Assembly: GCA_021299455.1 (NCBI GenBank)
Contig: JAJTGQ010000044.1
Span: 1-51,652, forward strand
From: Flammeovirgaceae bacterium
GTDB lineage: Bacteria > Bacteroidota > Bacteroidia > Cytophagales > Cyclobacteriaceae
Direction of reading: 5' to 3'
Length of the DNA: 51,652 nt
Below are positions 17,208-25,409 of this stretch, one piece after another (the first letter of the stretch is position 1; every line of letters starts with the position of its first letter). The notes beneath the pieces were generated by a model. That model did not search any database. It was not told the origin of the DNA and saw only the letters and a program-made list of their open reading frames with translations. The position numbers and the translations under genes were made by a program.

Positions 17208-19199
17208 TTATTTCTCAATTACTTCCATGAAAATTCTGAATCCCACAGCCGCATCCGGTTTGGTATAGCTGTTGATGCTTTTGATGGTTGATTCTTCCGG
17301 AACGTGATTCCAACTTCCGCCACACGCTTTTCCTTTTTCCTGTATCATTTCGGCTACGTTGCCCACTACATCGTATAATCCAATATCATTCGGAAAGTAC
17401 GCTTTGGTGGCACTCATGGCAAAGAAACCATCGGCTGCACCTAATCCGACCTTCTGTATTCCGGGGCAGGTAATCTGATCAGATACTTTAAAATTTCCCA
17501 AGTAGCAACCTCTACTGTTGATTGGGCTATTGCGTAAGCCGTAATAACGGAACCAAGGATAAAGAATATCAGGATCACTCAACGAGACCATTCTCTTTTC
17601 GTGATTTTTGTCAAATTCTTTTCCGGGAGGCGTGATTCGCACTTCCACTTTTTGCTCAGTCGGATTCAAGGAGGTTGGGTTTTTTATTGCAGCCGCAGCC
17701 AGCTGCCATTCGTTCAATGAAGGTAAGCGGAACTTTACTTTTTTAAACTTATGTTCAGTCGAACGGTTGTATTGTTCGGTAAGCCAATCGCAATACGCAA
17801 CTGCGGCCTCGTACGAAAGGTTGACGGCCGGATAGGTTGAGAATCCTTTGTTCTTTTTTGTTGGGATATGATTTGACGAGTAGCCTTTCATAAGCGAAAG
17901 AGTCGGCTCGCTAAACTCTGAATAATCGAATTTGTATTTTTCATAGAGATCTGTCAGATTGTGATCGTTCAGGTAATTCAAAAAAAGATTGTATTGCTCG
18001 TTCGTCACTTCTGTGTCGAAGGCATAGATGGTTTGATAGACCTGCCGAAAGCCATCATCAACGGATTTGATATTTACCTTTGAAGGGTAGTAAGGAATCT
18101 CTTCCGGAGCATTATCAAGAAAACGTGCCATGATACCTTCGTTGCCTGTATCCTGCGCGATTTTTTCCATCACTTTTTTTAGTTCGCGTGCCTTTTCGAC
18201 TGATCCCTCTTTGATGTACGATTCATATAACAGAATCATTGGCAATAAATAATTTGGACTGAATTGCTTTCCGGCATCGTGGCTTGTCTTACCATTGAAG
18301 TCGACCAATAAATAGTCCATCAAAAACTCTTTTTCAAGATTTTTTCGAATTTGTGAAATGTTATCCACGTTGGTTAAACTGTGCAGCGATGCCAGCCCCA
18401 CTACGTAAAGGTATTCTTTGATGGAGTGAACATTTTCTTTTGGGATGGTTAATGCATAATAGAATTTTTTACCAGCATTTTCTTTTGGCAGCATGGCGCA
18501 AAGCGCAGAAACATTCCACGGTCCGCTATTGGTGTAATTGATATTGGCTGCTTTAAACTTTCGTTGTAGATAGTTTACATCGTTCAGCATTTCTAAATTG
18601 ATAATGCAAACATCTTTTCGGATTCCGTATGCATCCTGCAATAGATACAAGGGAATTGTAGTGTTTTCGCCTTCCGTTATTAAAATAGACGAAGGCGCTA
18701 CGGATTGAAGCACATTGTAGCTGTAGTTGATAAGCGAAGAACATACCTGAGCACCTTTCAAAAGACGATCGCTAAAATGAGATCGCCCTGATTGATCTAA
18801 TTCAACTTCGGAAAGCAATTGCAAGAGCGCATAGGTTTCCGGTCTTTCCGGATTTCGTGCATAGGCTGTTTTTAAAAGTGTTTGTGCCTCCGATGTTAGC
18901 CCTTTGTTCCAACCTTTCACTACCAGAAGTTCAAATGAATCGGGAACGGACATTTCCATTTGGCGAATAATTTCAGTGAGCTTTTGAGGAGGCTGTTGCG
19001 CAAATACGGATGCCGTGTAATAATTGAGCCAAGCCGATGCGTTGGCAACAGATGTGGCTGTTTCCATTTCCCAGGCTTTTGCCTGATCGCCATACCACGC
19101 TAATGTCTTTATTTCCAATGTTTTTGGAAGGATTCGTTCGGCAGGCAAGCTCATGCCCACGAGGGGTAAAGCCAGTAGTAAAATTAAGAGTCGTTTCAT
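17208..19199 (-). CDS. Secreted FGE-fold (sulfatase-modifying-factor-like) protein with unusual N-terminal region
   Basis: 663 aa with a Sec signal peptide (MKRLLILLLALPLVGMSLPA). Residues about 30-140 look helical and repeat-like. Residues about 169-205 (ITEGENTTIPLYLLQDAYG, then RKDVCIINLEMLN) resemble the GDNDTFPLWYLQ segment of DUF2723-type Bacteroidota proteins, as I recall them. The C-terminal domain from about 385 is of FGE type: TEVTNEQYNLFLNYL, VKFRLPSLNEWQLAAA, YDVVGNVAEMI, GGSWNHVPEE and AVGFRIFMEV. The two active-site Cys expected after GGSW are missing, so formylglycine-generating activity is unlikely. It is the first gene of an operon with an ECF sigma factor, which suggests a sensory or assembly role. 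Confidence 0.72.
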   Translation of the reverse strand: MKRLLILLLALPLVGMSLPAERILPKTLEIKTLAWYGDQAKAWEMETATSVANASAWLNYYTASVFAQQPPQKLTEIIRQMEMSVPDSFELLVVKGWNKGLTSEAQTLLKTAYARNPERPETYALLQLLSEVELDQSGRSHFSDRLLKGAQVCSSLINYSYNVLQSVAPSSILITEGENTTIPLYLLQDAYGIRKDVCIINLEMLNDVNYLQRKFKAANINYTNSGPWNVSALCAMLPKENAGKKFYYALTIPKENVHSIKEYLYVVGLASLHSLTNVDNISQIRKNLEKEFLMDYLLVDFNGKTSHDAGKQFSPNYLLPMILLYESYIKEGSVEKARELKKVMEKIAQDTGNEGIMARFLDNAPEEIPYYPSKVNIKSVDDGFRQVYQTIYAFDTEVTNEQYNLFLNYLNDHNLTDLYEKYKFDYSEFSEPTLSLMKGYSSNHIPTKKNKGFSTYPAVNLSYEAAVAYCDWLTEQYNRSTEHKFKKVKFRLPSLNEWQLAAAAIKNPTSLNPTEQKVEVRITPPGKEFDKNHEKRMVSLSDPDILYPWFRYYGLRNSPINSRGCYLGNFKVSDQITCPGIQKVGLGAADGFFAMSATKAYFPNDIGLYDVVGNVAEMIQEKGKACGGSWNHVPEESTIKSINSYTKPDAAVGFRIFMEVIEK

Positions 19200-19261
19200 G
19201 CTAGTTTTATAAGATTGTGGTGAATTATGTCAGTTCGATTGCCATTTGCTTGCCCGCGAGC

Positions 19262-19351
19262 CAAGGTCAAATAAAGCAATTCGTAGCGCAGTACACCCGA
19301 ACAGAAGAAACGTTCAATTGGCTGGAGAAGTATTTAAGAGAAGAGCGATGA
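19262..19351 (+). pseudogene. Possible C-terminal gene remnant
   Basis: A forward frame of about 30 codons ending TGA at 19349-19351 encodes QFVAQYTRTEETFNWLEKYL plus a few charged residues. It reads like the last helix of an alpha/beta hydrolase or S9-type peptidase. No start or catalytic part exists upstream, since a stop occurs at 19202. It lies between the S41 peptidase stop and the FGE-like gene, and may be a decayed gene end. Confidence 0.35.
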
Positions 19352-19353
19352 CC

Positions 19354-20859
19354 TTATTTTTTGTTGATCATTTTTTTTACAAACTCCAACTGCCTGTCGT
19401 AGTTGTTTAATAAATCTTGTGGTTCAATGGTCACGATGTGATCGGGTATTGTGCCGCGCCCCTGTTCGAATTCGCCACGTGTGGCATTTGAGTAAAATAC
19501 CAACGGACTACCAATTTGAATTTTTGAGCAAGGAAGTTCTACATGAATGAAGCTGGCTCCGTTGCCTCCTTCATAGGCACCACCACACTCCATACCTACT
19601 AATGAGCCTACTTGATACGTTTTGCAGGCCGCGAGGAACTCAGATGTCGTGGAAAACGAGCGCTCATTTTGTAAGATGTAAACAGTGCCTTTAAATCGAT
19701 TGGGCTTTGGTTGCTGAGGCTGCAAGTCAGGAGAGAATTCTTCTAGCAATGAAAAAGTACCATCTGGTTCTTTCTTCAACTGCTTTTTTACATTTTTTTT
19801 ATCCTCCACCGAAAGGTCAGAATAGGCCAGGAATTCAGAACTGTCACCTATGGCATGCATCTTCCGATAGTACCGCACAGCCGTGTCTTGCTTCATCAAA
19901 TAGGTGAATAGTTCAATGCCTTGACTGTCCCACCCGCCCGGATTGCTCCGCACATCAATAATCAGATTCGTACACTTTTTAGATTCTATTTTTTTCATGG
20001 CAACGTCCATGAAGTTTTTCATTCCTAATCTCGCTTTTTCGCTAGTCGTCATTCCATTGCCACCAAACCCATCGAATCGGAGGAGAGCGGTACTAGGAGC
20101 ATCTGCCGGAAAGGACAACCGCCAAGGTTGTTTGTGTCGTTGGTTGTACAATTGATTCGCTTTCTGATTGATTTTATTTTTCGTGTAAGCTCTTTCGGTA
20201 ACTCCGTATTTCTGAGCAGGCACCGTTGTGAGATAGAGGTTTCCATTCGGGTCTTTAAATTCAACATCAAACTGATCGGGGTGTTCGATCAGCGTGTAAT
20301 AGAACAAACAAAATAATCCGCCTTGCAAGGCCGTGTTCTTCGATACCTCAATGTAGCCATCCGACCAATAGTGTTTTTTGATAGTCTGCATGATGCTCTC
20401 TGAAGAGCGGCCATTGAGTTGTACCAATTCATAGCCTAAGGTAATCTGTGGATCGGTGCTGCCATTAAAAATAACATACAGCTTGTTGTCAATTGGAAAT
20501 AAGAAAAATGGAAATGTGCGAATACTTCCGATGTAGCGATTGAAGTCGGCAGTGGGTAGTGCATTGGTGTGAGCACAGCGCACATTCGCAATAACATATA
20601 GAACACTTTTGTAAAACGAATAGAAAGGCAATGGCTTATCAAATGATTGATATACACTGTCCAGCTTAGCATCCATTTTTTCCTTGGGCAAATAGCGATA
20701 GAATCCCGGATGAGTTTCGGTAAGTATTTTTCGCAGGTAATTAAAATCTTTCTGCATCTGCTCGGGCGAAAGTATTTTCGTGGCGAGCGAATCCGGTTGT
20801 GTAAGACCGATCAATGGAGAAAGTAAAAGGATCAGAAAAAGATGACGAGGCTGCTTCAT
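19354..20859 (-). CDS. S41-family peptidase (C-terminal processing protease-like), secreted
   Basis: 501 aa with a signal peptide (MKQPRHLFLILLLSPLIGLT). The S41 core is recognisable: NLIIDVRSNPGGWDSQG, GTVYILQNERSFSTTSEFLAA with the likely nucleophile Ser in the FSTTSE segment, and GGNGASFIHVELPCSKIQIG. No PDZ domain is evident, so it is nearer the tricorn/TSP-like secreted S41 enzymes of Bacteroidota than CtpA. It follows the AraC-type gene with a perfect palindrome in between. Confidence 0.85.
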   Translation of the reverse strand: MKQPRHLFLILLLSPLIGLTQPDSLATKILSPEQMQKDFNYLRKILTETHPGFYRYLPKEKMDAKLDSVYQSFDKPLPFYSFYKSVLYVIANVRCAHTNALPTADFNRYIGSIRTFPFFLFPIDNKLYVIFNGSTDPQITLGYELVQLNGRSSESIMQTIKKHYWSDGYIEVSKNTALQGGLFCLFYYTLIEHPDQFDVEFKDPNGNLYLTTVPAQKYGVTERAYTKNKINQKANQLYNQRHKQPWRLSFPADAPSTALLRFDGFGGNGMTTSEKARLGMKNFMDVAMKKIESKKCTNLIIDVRSNPGGWDSQGIELFTYLMKQDTAVRYYRKMHAIGDSSEFLAYSDLSVEDKKNVKKQLKKEPDGTFSLLEEFSPDLQPQQPKPNRFKGTVYILQNERSFSTTSEFLAACKTYQVGSLVGMECGGAYEGGNGASFIHVELPCSKIQIGSPLVFYSNATRGEFEQGRGTIPDHIVTIEPQDLLNNYDRQLEFVKKMINKK

Positions 20860-20902
20860 AGTTTTTTTGAGGTAAAGAAACGCAGCAGTGGCCTCCTTTT
20901 CT

Positions 20903-20922
20903 GCTCAAATCTAGATTTGAGC
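20903..20922. promoter_or_regulatory. 20-bp perfect palindrome between the AraC-type regulator and S41 peptidase genes
   Basis: GCTCAAATCTAGATTTGAGC reads identically on both strands. It contains TAGATTTG, a match to the -7 element, on each strand. No good -33 partner was found. It could be an operator, a promoter core or a transcript hairpin. Confidence 0.45.
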
Positions 20923-20928
20923 GTTGAT

Positions 20929-22032
20929 TTAACTCTTTTTTTGTTGTTGGGCCAAAAATTCGGTTGGCGATACGCCCGTAAATTGCTTGAATGTGCGCTG
21001 GAAAGTAGCCTGCGAATTAAAGCCACACTCAAAAGCGATGCCTGTGATGGTGAGATGCGATTGAGATTTCAGCAATCGCTTTTTTAATTCTTCAATCCGA
21101 TATTGGTTGACGAATTCATTAAAGCTTTTTCCGGCATGCTGATTTAATACTGCTGAAATTGTTTTTTGTGGAATGCCCGTTGCCTTCACTACATGGCTCA
21201 GCGTCAATTCTGGGTTGAGAAACAAGCGATCTTGGTGAACAACTTTTTCTAATACTGCCAACGTTTTTTGGATAGTTTCTGTGTCTATGTTTTTTGCAGA
21301 AACCGAAGTTCGTGCTTTCAAATATCCATTGAATCCAAGCCAGTACACCATCACCGTGAGTGGAATGTAAACCGGGTACCATCCCACCCAATCGAGCAAA
21401 GCATCCGACAATGAAGGGATGAGGTAGGGCACTAAGTGAAGCAACCAAATGCTTTGAAAAATAGTAAAGCTGATCAAAAATTGTTTGGGCCATGCCAGAG
21501 CTTCAGGTTTGTGATTAGTAATCCATTTATGCCAGGCGACCACAGTATAAGTCGTTAAAGATAACCAACGAGGGAAATCTGCATAGACATTGTATTGATA
21601 GATAAAATTATCCCAAATCTTGAATTCATTTTTAGTTATGATTTGTAGAACGGCTCCTAGCACAAGAACAACACCGATGAAGCTGGGAAAGATGTCAATA
21701 ATAGATCCATAAAAATGTACCCGATGTGATCGATTGAGTTTGAATCCGGGCACGTAAAGTGACTCAGTATAAAAATAAACCAGCGGTCCGATGGGCATGA
21801 TGATAACAAGCGGGATAATCAGCGAGATGATGGCCCAGATGGTTGAACCACTTAACAAGTTTTGGTTAAGCAAGTAGAGATTCAAACAAGCAAGAGAGAT
21901 TAGAAAAAGGATTACAGCCAGCAACTTATTTGCATACAACTTTTCTTTTTTGTGATAAAGCAATAAGCTAATAATGAGGCCCTGAATGGCTCCCAGCAAA
22001 ATGAGACTATCTAAGAAATTCTTCAGTTGCAT
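20929..22032 (-). CDS. Membrane-anchored AraC-family transcriptional regulator
   Basis: 367 aa. The N-terminal half has about seven hydrophobic helices (for example FLDSLILLGAIQGLIISLLL and LLAVILFLISLACLNLYLL). The C-terminal ~100 residues form an AraC double helix-turn-helix: TLSHVVKATGIPQKTISAVL, FNEFVNQYRIEELKKRLL and ITGIAFECGFNSQATFQRTF with TGVSPTEF. Such multi-pass membrane AraC regulators are common in Bacteroidota, with unknown ligands. The start codon directly abuts the stop of the preceding 103-aa gene, so it is the last gene of the mnmH-selD-QC run. Confidence 0.88.
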   Translation of the reverse strand: MQLKNFLDSLILLGAIQGLIISLLLYHKKEKLYANKLLAVILFLISLACLNLYLLNQNLLSGSTIWAIISLIIPLVIIMPIGPLVYFYTESLYVPGFKLNRSHRVHFYGSIIDIFPSFIGVVLVLGAVLQIITKNEFKIWDNFIYQYNVYADFPRWLSLTTYTVVAWHKWITNHKPEALAWPKQFLISFTIFQSIWLLHLVPYLIPSLSDALLDWVGWYPVYIPLTVMVYWLGFNGYLKARTSVSAKNIDTETIQKTLAVLEKVVHQDRLFLNPELTLSHVVKATGIPQKTISAVLNQHAGKSFNEFVNQYRIEELKKRLLKSQSHLTITGIAFECGFNSQATFQRTFKQFTGVSPTEFLAQQQKKS

Positions 22033-22344
22033 TTAAATGTGATATACCCAGTTTTTGTATTGGCCATCGGTAGAATTAAAATCCGTTCGCTTTTGAAAAT
22101 GCCAATCTAAAGCTTCGATGGATTCAATTCGATCGAGTTGAAGATTGCGATAGCCTTCTTTACTTCCGACTTTCGTGAAGCCACCTGTTTGCCAGCAGAC
22201 CAGTACAATTTGATTTCGGGAAGTAGTACATACGCCATACGGACACGCGGTGCGAGGTAATGGCTCACGACTAAGGGAGATACGACATCCCTTTTTGTGT
22301 TCAGATGCCTCCCAGAGTTGCTGTGTCAGTTCTTCGAGCGACAA
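22033..22344 (-). CDS. Small protein of unknown function, WYL-like segment
   Basis: 103 aa. The segment around PYGVCTTSRNQIVLVCWQTG followed by YRNLQLDRIESIEALDWHF resembles the core and end of a WYL domain, in which a basic strand is followed by LDRI and a hydrophobic tail. No DNA-binding domain is attached. The start appears to be TTG, since there is no internal Met. It lies 10 nt after the QC gene and abuts the AraC-type gene. Confidence 0.55.
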   Translation of the reverse strand: MSLEELTQQLWEASEHKKGCRISLSREPLPRTACPYGVCTTSRNQIVLVCWQTGGFTKVGSKEGYRNLQLDRIESIEALDWHFQKRTDFNSTDGQYKNWVYHI

Positions 22345-22354
22345 CGTATTTACT

Positions 22355-23131
22355 TTAATTGAATCTAACGGCTACCATCGCAGGCCACAACTTGCCGGTG
22401 ATCAACAGTAGTTTACTTTTCTTTTCATAGGCAATTCCATTTAGAACATCAGCGTTCGGATTGAGTGGAAATACCCTTTCAGCGAGTTCGGTCATGTCCA
22501 TGCGACCAACCACTTTACCGTTGGATGGATCAATTTTCAAAATAAAATTAGTCTGCCATTGGTTGGCGTAAATGAATCCATCGATGAACTCCAACTCATT
22601 CAGTTTTTCAGAAGGCTTGTCTCCATCCGTTACTTTCAAAATGGTTACGGGCTCAAGTGTTAGCGTGTCAAGAAAAAAAAGTTGGTTGGTGCCATCACTA
22701 ACAATCAGATTGTTGCCATTGTGAGTGATGCCCCATCCCTCGCGATCGTATTCGAATTCTCTAATTTTTTCAAACGTCCGTAAGTCATACACAAAACCGA
22801 TTTTTGTTTGCCAGGTGAGCTGGTAAATTTTATTGTTTAGAATGGCAATACCTTCACCAAAGTACTTTTTATCAAGAATCACCTTTTTGTCCTGTTGACC
22901 CGTGGCGATGTCTACTTCCGCAATCCATGAGGTTCCGTGCTGGCCAGTGCTTTCAAAAAGCCTGCCTTGCTCAACAACAAGCCCCTGCGTAAAAGCTGTT
23001 TTATCATGGGGAAAAATTTTGACGATCGAATACTCGATCAGATCTTCTGCCGCAGCTTCCTTTTTTTCTTTGGTCTGGCAACCGAAGAAACAAAATACGA
23101 ATACAACCAAAACAAAAAATATCGCTCTCAT
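22355..23131 (-). CDS. Plant-type glutaminyl-peptide cyclotransferase (beta-propeller QC), lipoprotein
   Basis: 258 aa with a lipoprotein signal ending FFGCQTKEKK. The motifs match the five-bladed-propeller QC family of papaya and many bacteria: HDKTAFTQGLVVEQGRLFES, EGWGITHNGNNLIVSDGT, LNELEFIDGFIYANQW and DVLNGIAYE. It is predicted to cyclise N-terminal Gln on exported proteins in the cell envelope. It is unrelated in fold to the M28-type QC at 4832-5833. Cotranscription with selD is likely (19-nt gap), though no functional link is known. Confidence 0.88.
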   Translation of the reverse strand: MRAIFFVLVVFVFCFFGCQTKEKKEAAAEDLIEYSIVKIFPHDKTAFTQGLVVEQGRLFESTGQHGTSWIAEVDIATGQQDKKVILDKKYFGEGIAILNNKIYQLTWQTKIGFVYDLRTFEKIREFEYDREGWGITHNGNNLIVSDGTNQLFFLDTLTLEPVTILKVTDGDKPSEKLNELEFIDGFIYANQWQTNFILKIDPSNGKVVGRMDMTELAERVFPLNPNADVLNGIAYEKKSKLLLITGKLWPAMVAVRFN

Positions 23132-23150
23132 TCCCGCTTATTTGATTTAT

Positions 23151-24182
23151 CTATTTGAAAACAACAACCCTATCACCCCTTTGGAGCAATCTACCAAAAG
23201 GCTTCAGTTGAATCCCTTTGTTTTCTAAAAATCTTTCAAAATCAGCAGCATGATTTTTATCCACAGAAACCAATAACCCACCGCTCGTTTGCGGATCGGC
23301 AAGAATAGCGCGTTGCTCATCATCCAGCGGAGCTATTTTGGCTCCATAGCTGTCCCAATTGCGTTGCGTTCCTCCAGGTGTTGACTTTTGATTGAGGTAT
23401 TCCAATAGAAACTCAAACTTTGGCACTTTTTCAAATTCAATTTCTGCTGAAAGATTACTCCCCTCACAAACTTCGGTGAGGTGTCCCAACAGCCCAAAGC
23501 CTGTAACATCTGTCATGGCATTCACATAAGGCAACTTGGCGAAGTCAGCGCCAAGTTTGTTTAATGTTAGCATTGAATCGATAGCTATTTTCAAATGCTC
23601 TTCTTTTACAATTCCCTTTTTCTGTGCAGTCGTTATAATTCCCACCCCCAGCGGTTTTGTGAGGTATAGGATTGATCCCTCCCTAGCGGTATCATTTCTC
23701 TTTAAATGTTCTTTCTTCAACTTACCCGTTACGGCCAGCCCAAACACCGGCTCAGGGCAATCAATGCTATGTCCACCCGCCAATGGAATTCCAGCCTGAG
23801 CGCAAATTTTCCGACTTCCTTCCAAAACTTCTTTGGCCACTTCCGCAGGAATTTTGTTGATCGGCCAGCCGAGAATGGCAATAGCCATGAACGGCTCTCC
23901 ACCCATCGCATACACGTCACTTATGGCATTGACAGAAGCAATAGATCCAAATGTAAAAGGATCATCAACAATCGGCATGAAAAAATCGGTCGTACTAACA
24001 ATACATGTTCCATCTCCAATATCATACACGGCTGCATCGTCTTTCGATTCGTTGCCTACTAGCAGTGATGGAAACTTTGCTTTTGGTAAATCGGAGTGAA
24101 GCATAGCATCCAGGATTGCTGGGGAGATTTTGCAACCGCAACCAGCGCCATGTGAGAATTGAGTTAATTTGATTTCAGTCAT
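23151..24182 (-). CDS. selD: Selenide, water dikinase (selenophosphate synthase)
   Basis: Makes selenophosphate, the selenium donor for tRNA and protein. The N-terminus SHGAGCGCKISPAIL carries the catalytic Cys and Lys of the Cys-type enzyme; no in-frame UGA stands in for selenocysteine. The ATP-binding Asp residues lie in SKDDAAVYDIGDG and STTDFFMPIVDD, and the glycine-rich and C-terminal motifs are TDVTGFGLLGHL and DPQTSGGLLV. From the ATG at 24182 it is 343 aa; a GTG at 24218 is a less likely start. The neighbouring mnmH is its probable user. Confidence 0.97.
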   Translation of the reverse strand: MTEIKLTQFSHGAGCGCKISPAILDAMLHSDLPKAKFPSLLVGNESKDDAAVYDIGDGTCIVSTTDFFMPIVDDPFTFGSIASVNAISDVYAMGGEPFMAIAILGWPINKIPAEVAKEVLEGSRKICAQAGIPLAGGHSIDCPEPVFGLAVTGKLKKEHLKRNDTAREGSILYLTKPLGVGIITTAQKKGIVKEEHLKIAIDSMLTLNKLGADFAKLPYVNAMTDVTGFGLLGHLTEVCEGSNLSAEIEFEKVPKFEFLLEYLNQKSTPGGTQRNWDSYGAKIAPLDDEQRAILADPQTSGGLLVSVDKNHAADFERFLENKGIQLKPFGRLLQRGDRVVVFK

Positions 24183-24251
24183 GTTGGGGTTAATAACTAC
24201 AACAGGTCTCTTTTGCACAGATAGTTGTAAATAACGTATACGTAAAGTTCA

Positions 24252-24284
24252 CAAAACTAATTAATTACCGCGACAGAAAGACAA
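24252..24284 (-). promoter_or_regulatory. Candidate promoter in the mnmH-selD gap
   Basis: On the leftward strand, TAGTTTTG (24252-24259) matches TAnnTTTG and a TTG occurs at 24282-24284, with a spacing of 22 nt, slightly long. If real, selD and the genes after it could be transcribed without mnmH. Confidence 0.3.
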
Positions 24285-24313
24285 TTTGAAGGTGCACAGA
24301 AAATTTCCTTTGC

Positions 24314-25342
24314 TCATAATTTTCTTGTCACCTCGTATTCTGAAGACATTCTTTCCGCAAAAGTACTTGCATCTATTCCATCCCAAGGCAAGGTCAGTTT
24401 GACTCTTTCTTTTTTACTTTCTATGCTTTCCAGATAATACTTGTCGTAATAAGTGAGAAGTATTTCAATAGTTCCGGCCATATCACCACCCAATAGTTTC
24501 TCTTTGGCAGCTTTGTAATGTTGTCCACCCAATCGCTTCACAATTTTGTTCATAGCTTCCAGGAACTCGCCCCGATCAGCATGACCATATTCTGCAACAA
24601 GGCGTTGAACTCTCACTTCCTTGGGGACGTCCATTTGTACAATGGGACTATTTTTCATGCGCAACCAAAAATCGGGCGGTAAAAATACTTTGCCGATGGT
24701 GATCGATTCATCCTCAACCCATATTGGTTTCGAGATGTCGAGTTGAAAAATTTCCTCGAATAGTTGGTTGTGAAACTGTTCGGTAGTTGGCTGGGGAAGT
24801 TGCATCAGACTGCCAAAGGCAGAGCCTTTGTGGTGCGCCATTTTTTCTAAATCAAGAATCTGTTCGCCTTGTACAGCCAAAGCTCTTAGCACTTCACTTT
24901 TGCCACTGCCTGTGCAACCACCAATTAGAGTTATTTGCAAAGGTTTTTGGAAAGCCTCGAACCCAAACTGCCGGTAGGCTTTATAGCCGCCTTTCAATAG
25001 TTGAGATTTGATTTTGGCCATCCCTGCAAACTGACAAAAATTGGAGGAACGCATTCCCCCACGCCAGCAATGCACAAGAATTTCTTTGCCGGCAGCAATC
25101 GTTTCAGTTTGTTGAATAATTTCCGCCAGGCGTGGACCTACCAAACGAAAACCTTCTCGAATGGCCTCGGCTTGACCTTTCTTTTTATAGGCGGTTCCTA
25201 CGATCGCGCGTGCTTCATTGTTTAATAATGGAATGTTGATAGCGCCTGAGATGTGGCCTTCTTCAAATTCTCCTTCTGAGCGGACATCGATAACGGGCTG
25301 AGACGTGCGTAGCGCAAGGAACTCTTCAACAGACAAAGACAT
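24314..25342 (-). CDS. mnmH: tRNA 2-selenouridine synthase
   Basis: Replaces sulfur by selenium at the wobble uridine of certain tRNAs, using selenophosphate. The N-terminal rhodanese domain has VIDVRSEGEFEEGHISGAIN and the active-site Cys in LVHCWRGGMRSSNFC. The C-terminal P-loop domain has LIGGCTGSGKSEVLRAL. The length of 342 aa is normal. It precedes selD on the same strand with a gap of about 130 nt. Together they are the minimal genes for selenium use in tRNA. Confidence 0.95.
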   Translation of the reverse strand: MSLSVEEFLALRTSQPVIDVRSEGEFEEGHISGAINIPLLNNEARAIVGTAYKKKGQAEAIREGFRLVGPRLAEIIQQTETIAAGKEILVHCWRGGMRSSNFCQFAGMAKIKSQLLKGGYKAYRQFGFEAFQKPLQITLIGGCTGSGKSEVLRALAVQGEQILDLEKMAHHKGSAFGSLMQLPQPTTEQFHNQLFEEIFQLDISKPIWVEDESITIGKVFLPPDFWLRMKNSPIVQMDVPKEVRVQRLVAEYGHADRGEFLEAMNKIVKRLGGQHYKAAKEKLLGGDMAGTIEILLTYYDKYYLESIESKKERVKLTLPWDGIDASTFAERMSSEYEVTRKL

Positions 25343-25409
25343 TTACCAAAGATCGGAACTATTGATTGGATTTTCTAACGGAAATAGTTAGATCGAGCGC
25401 CTGCCTTTC

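Noticed and set aside
17208-19199. The FGE-like protein as a true sulfatase-activating enzyme
   Set aside because: The cysteines needed for catalysis are absent after GGSW and no sulfatase gene is nearby.
25374-25392. Inverted repeat TCTAAC/GTTAGA between DUF5686 and mnmH as a terminator
   Set aside because: The stem is AT-rich and only 6 bp and no T-run follows, so termination is unlikely.
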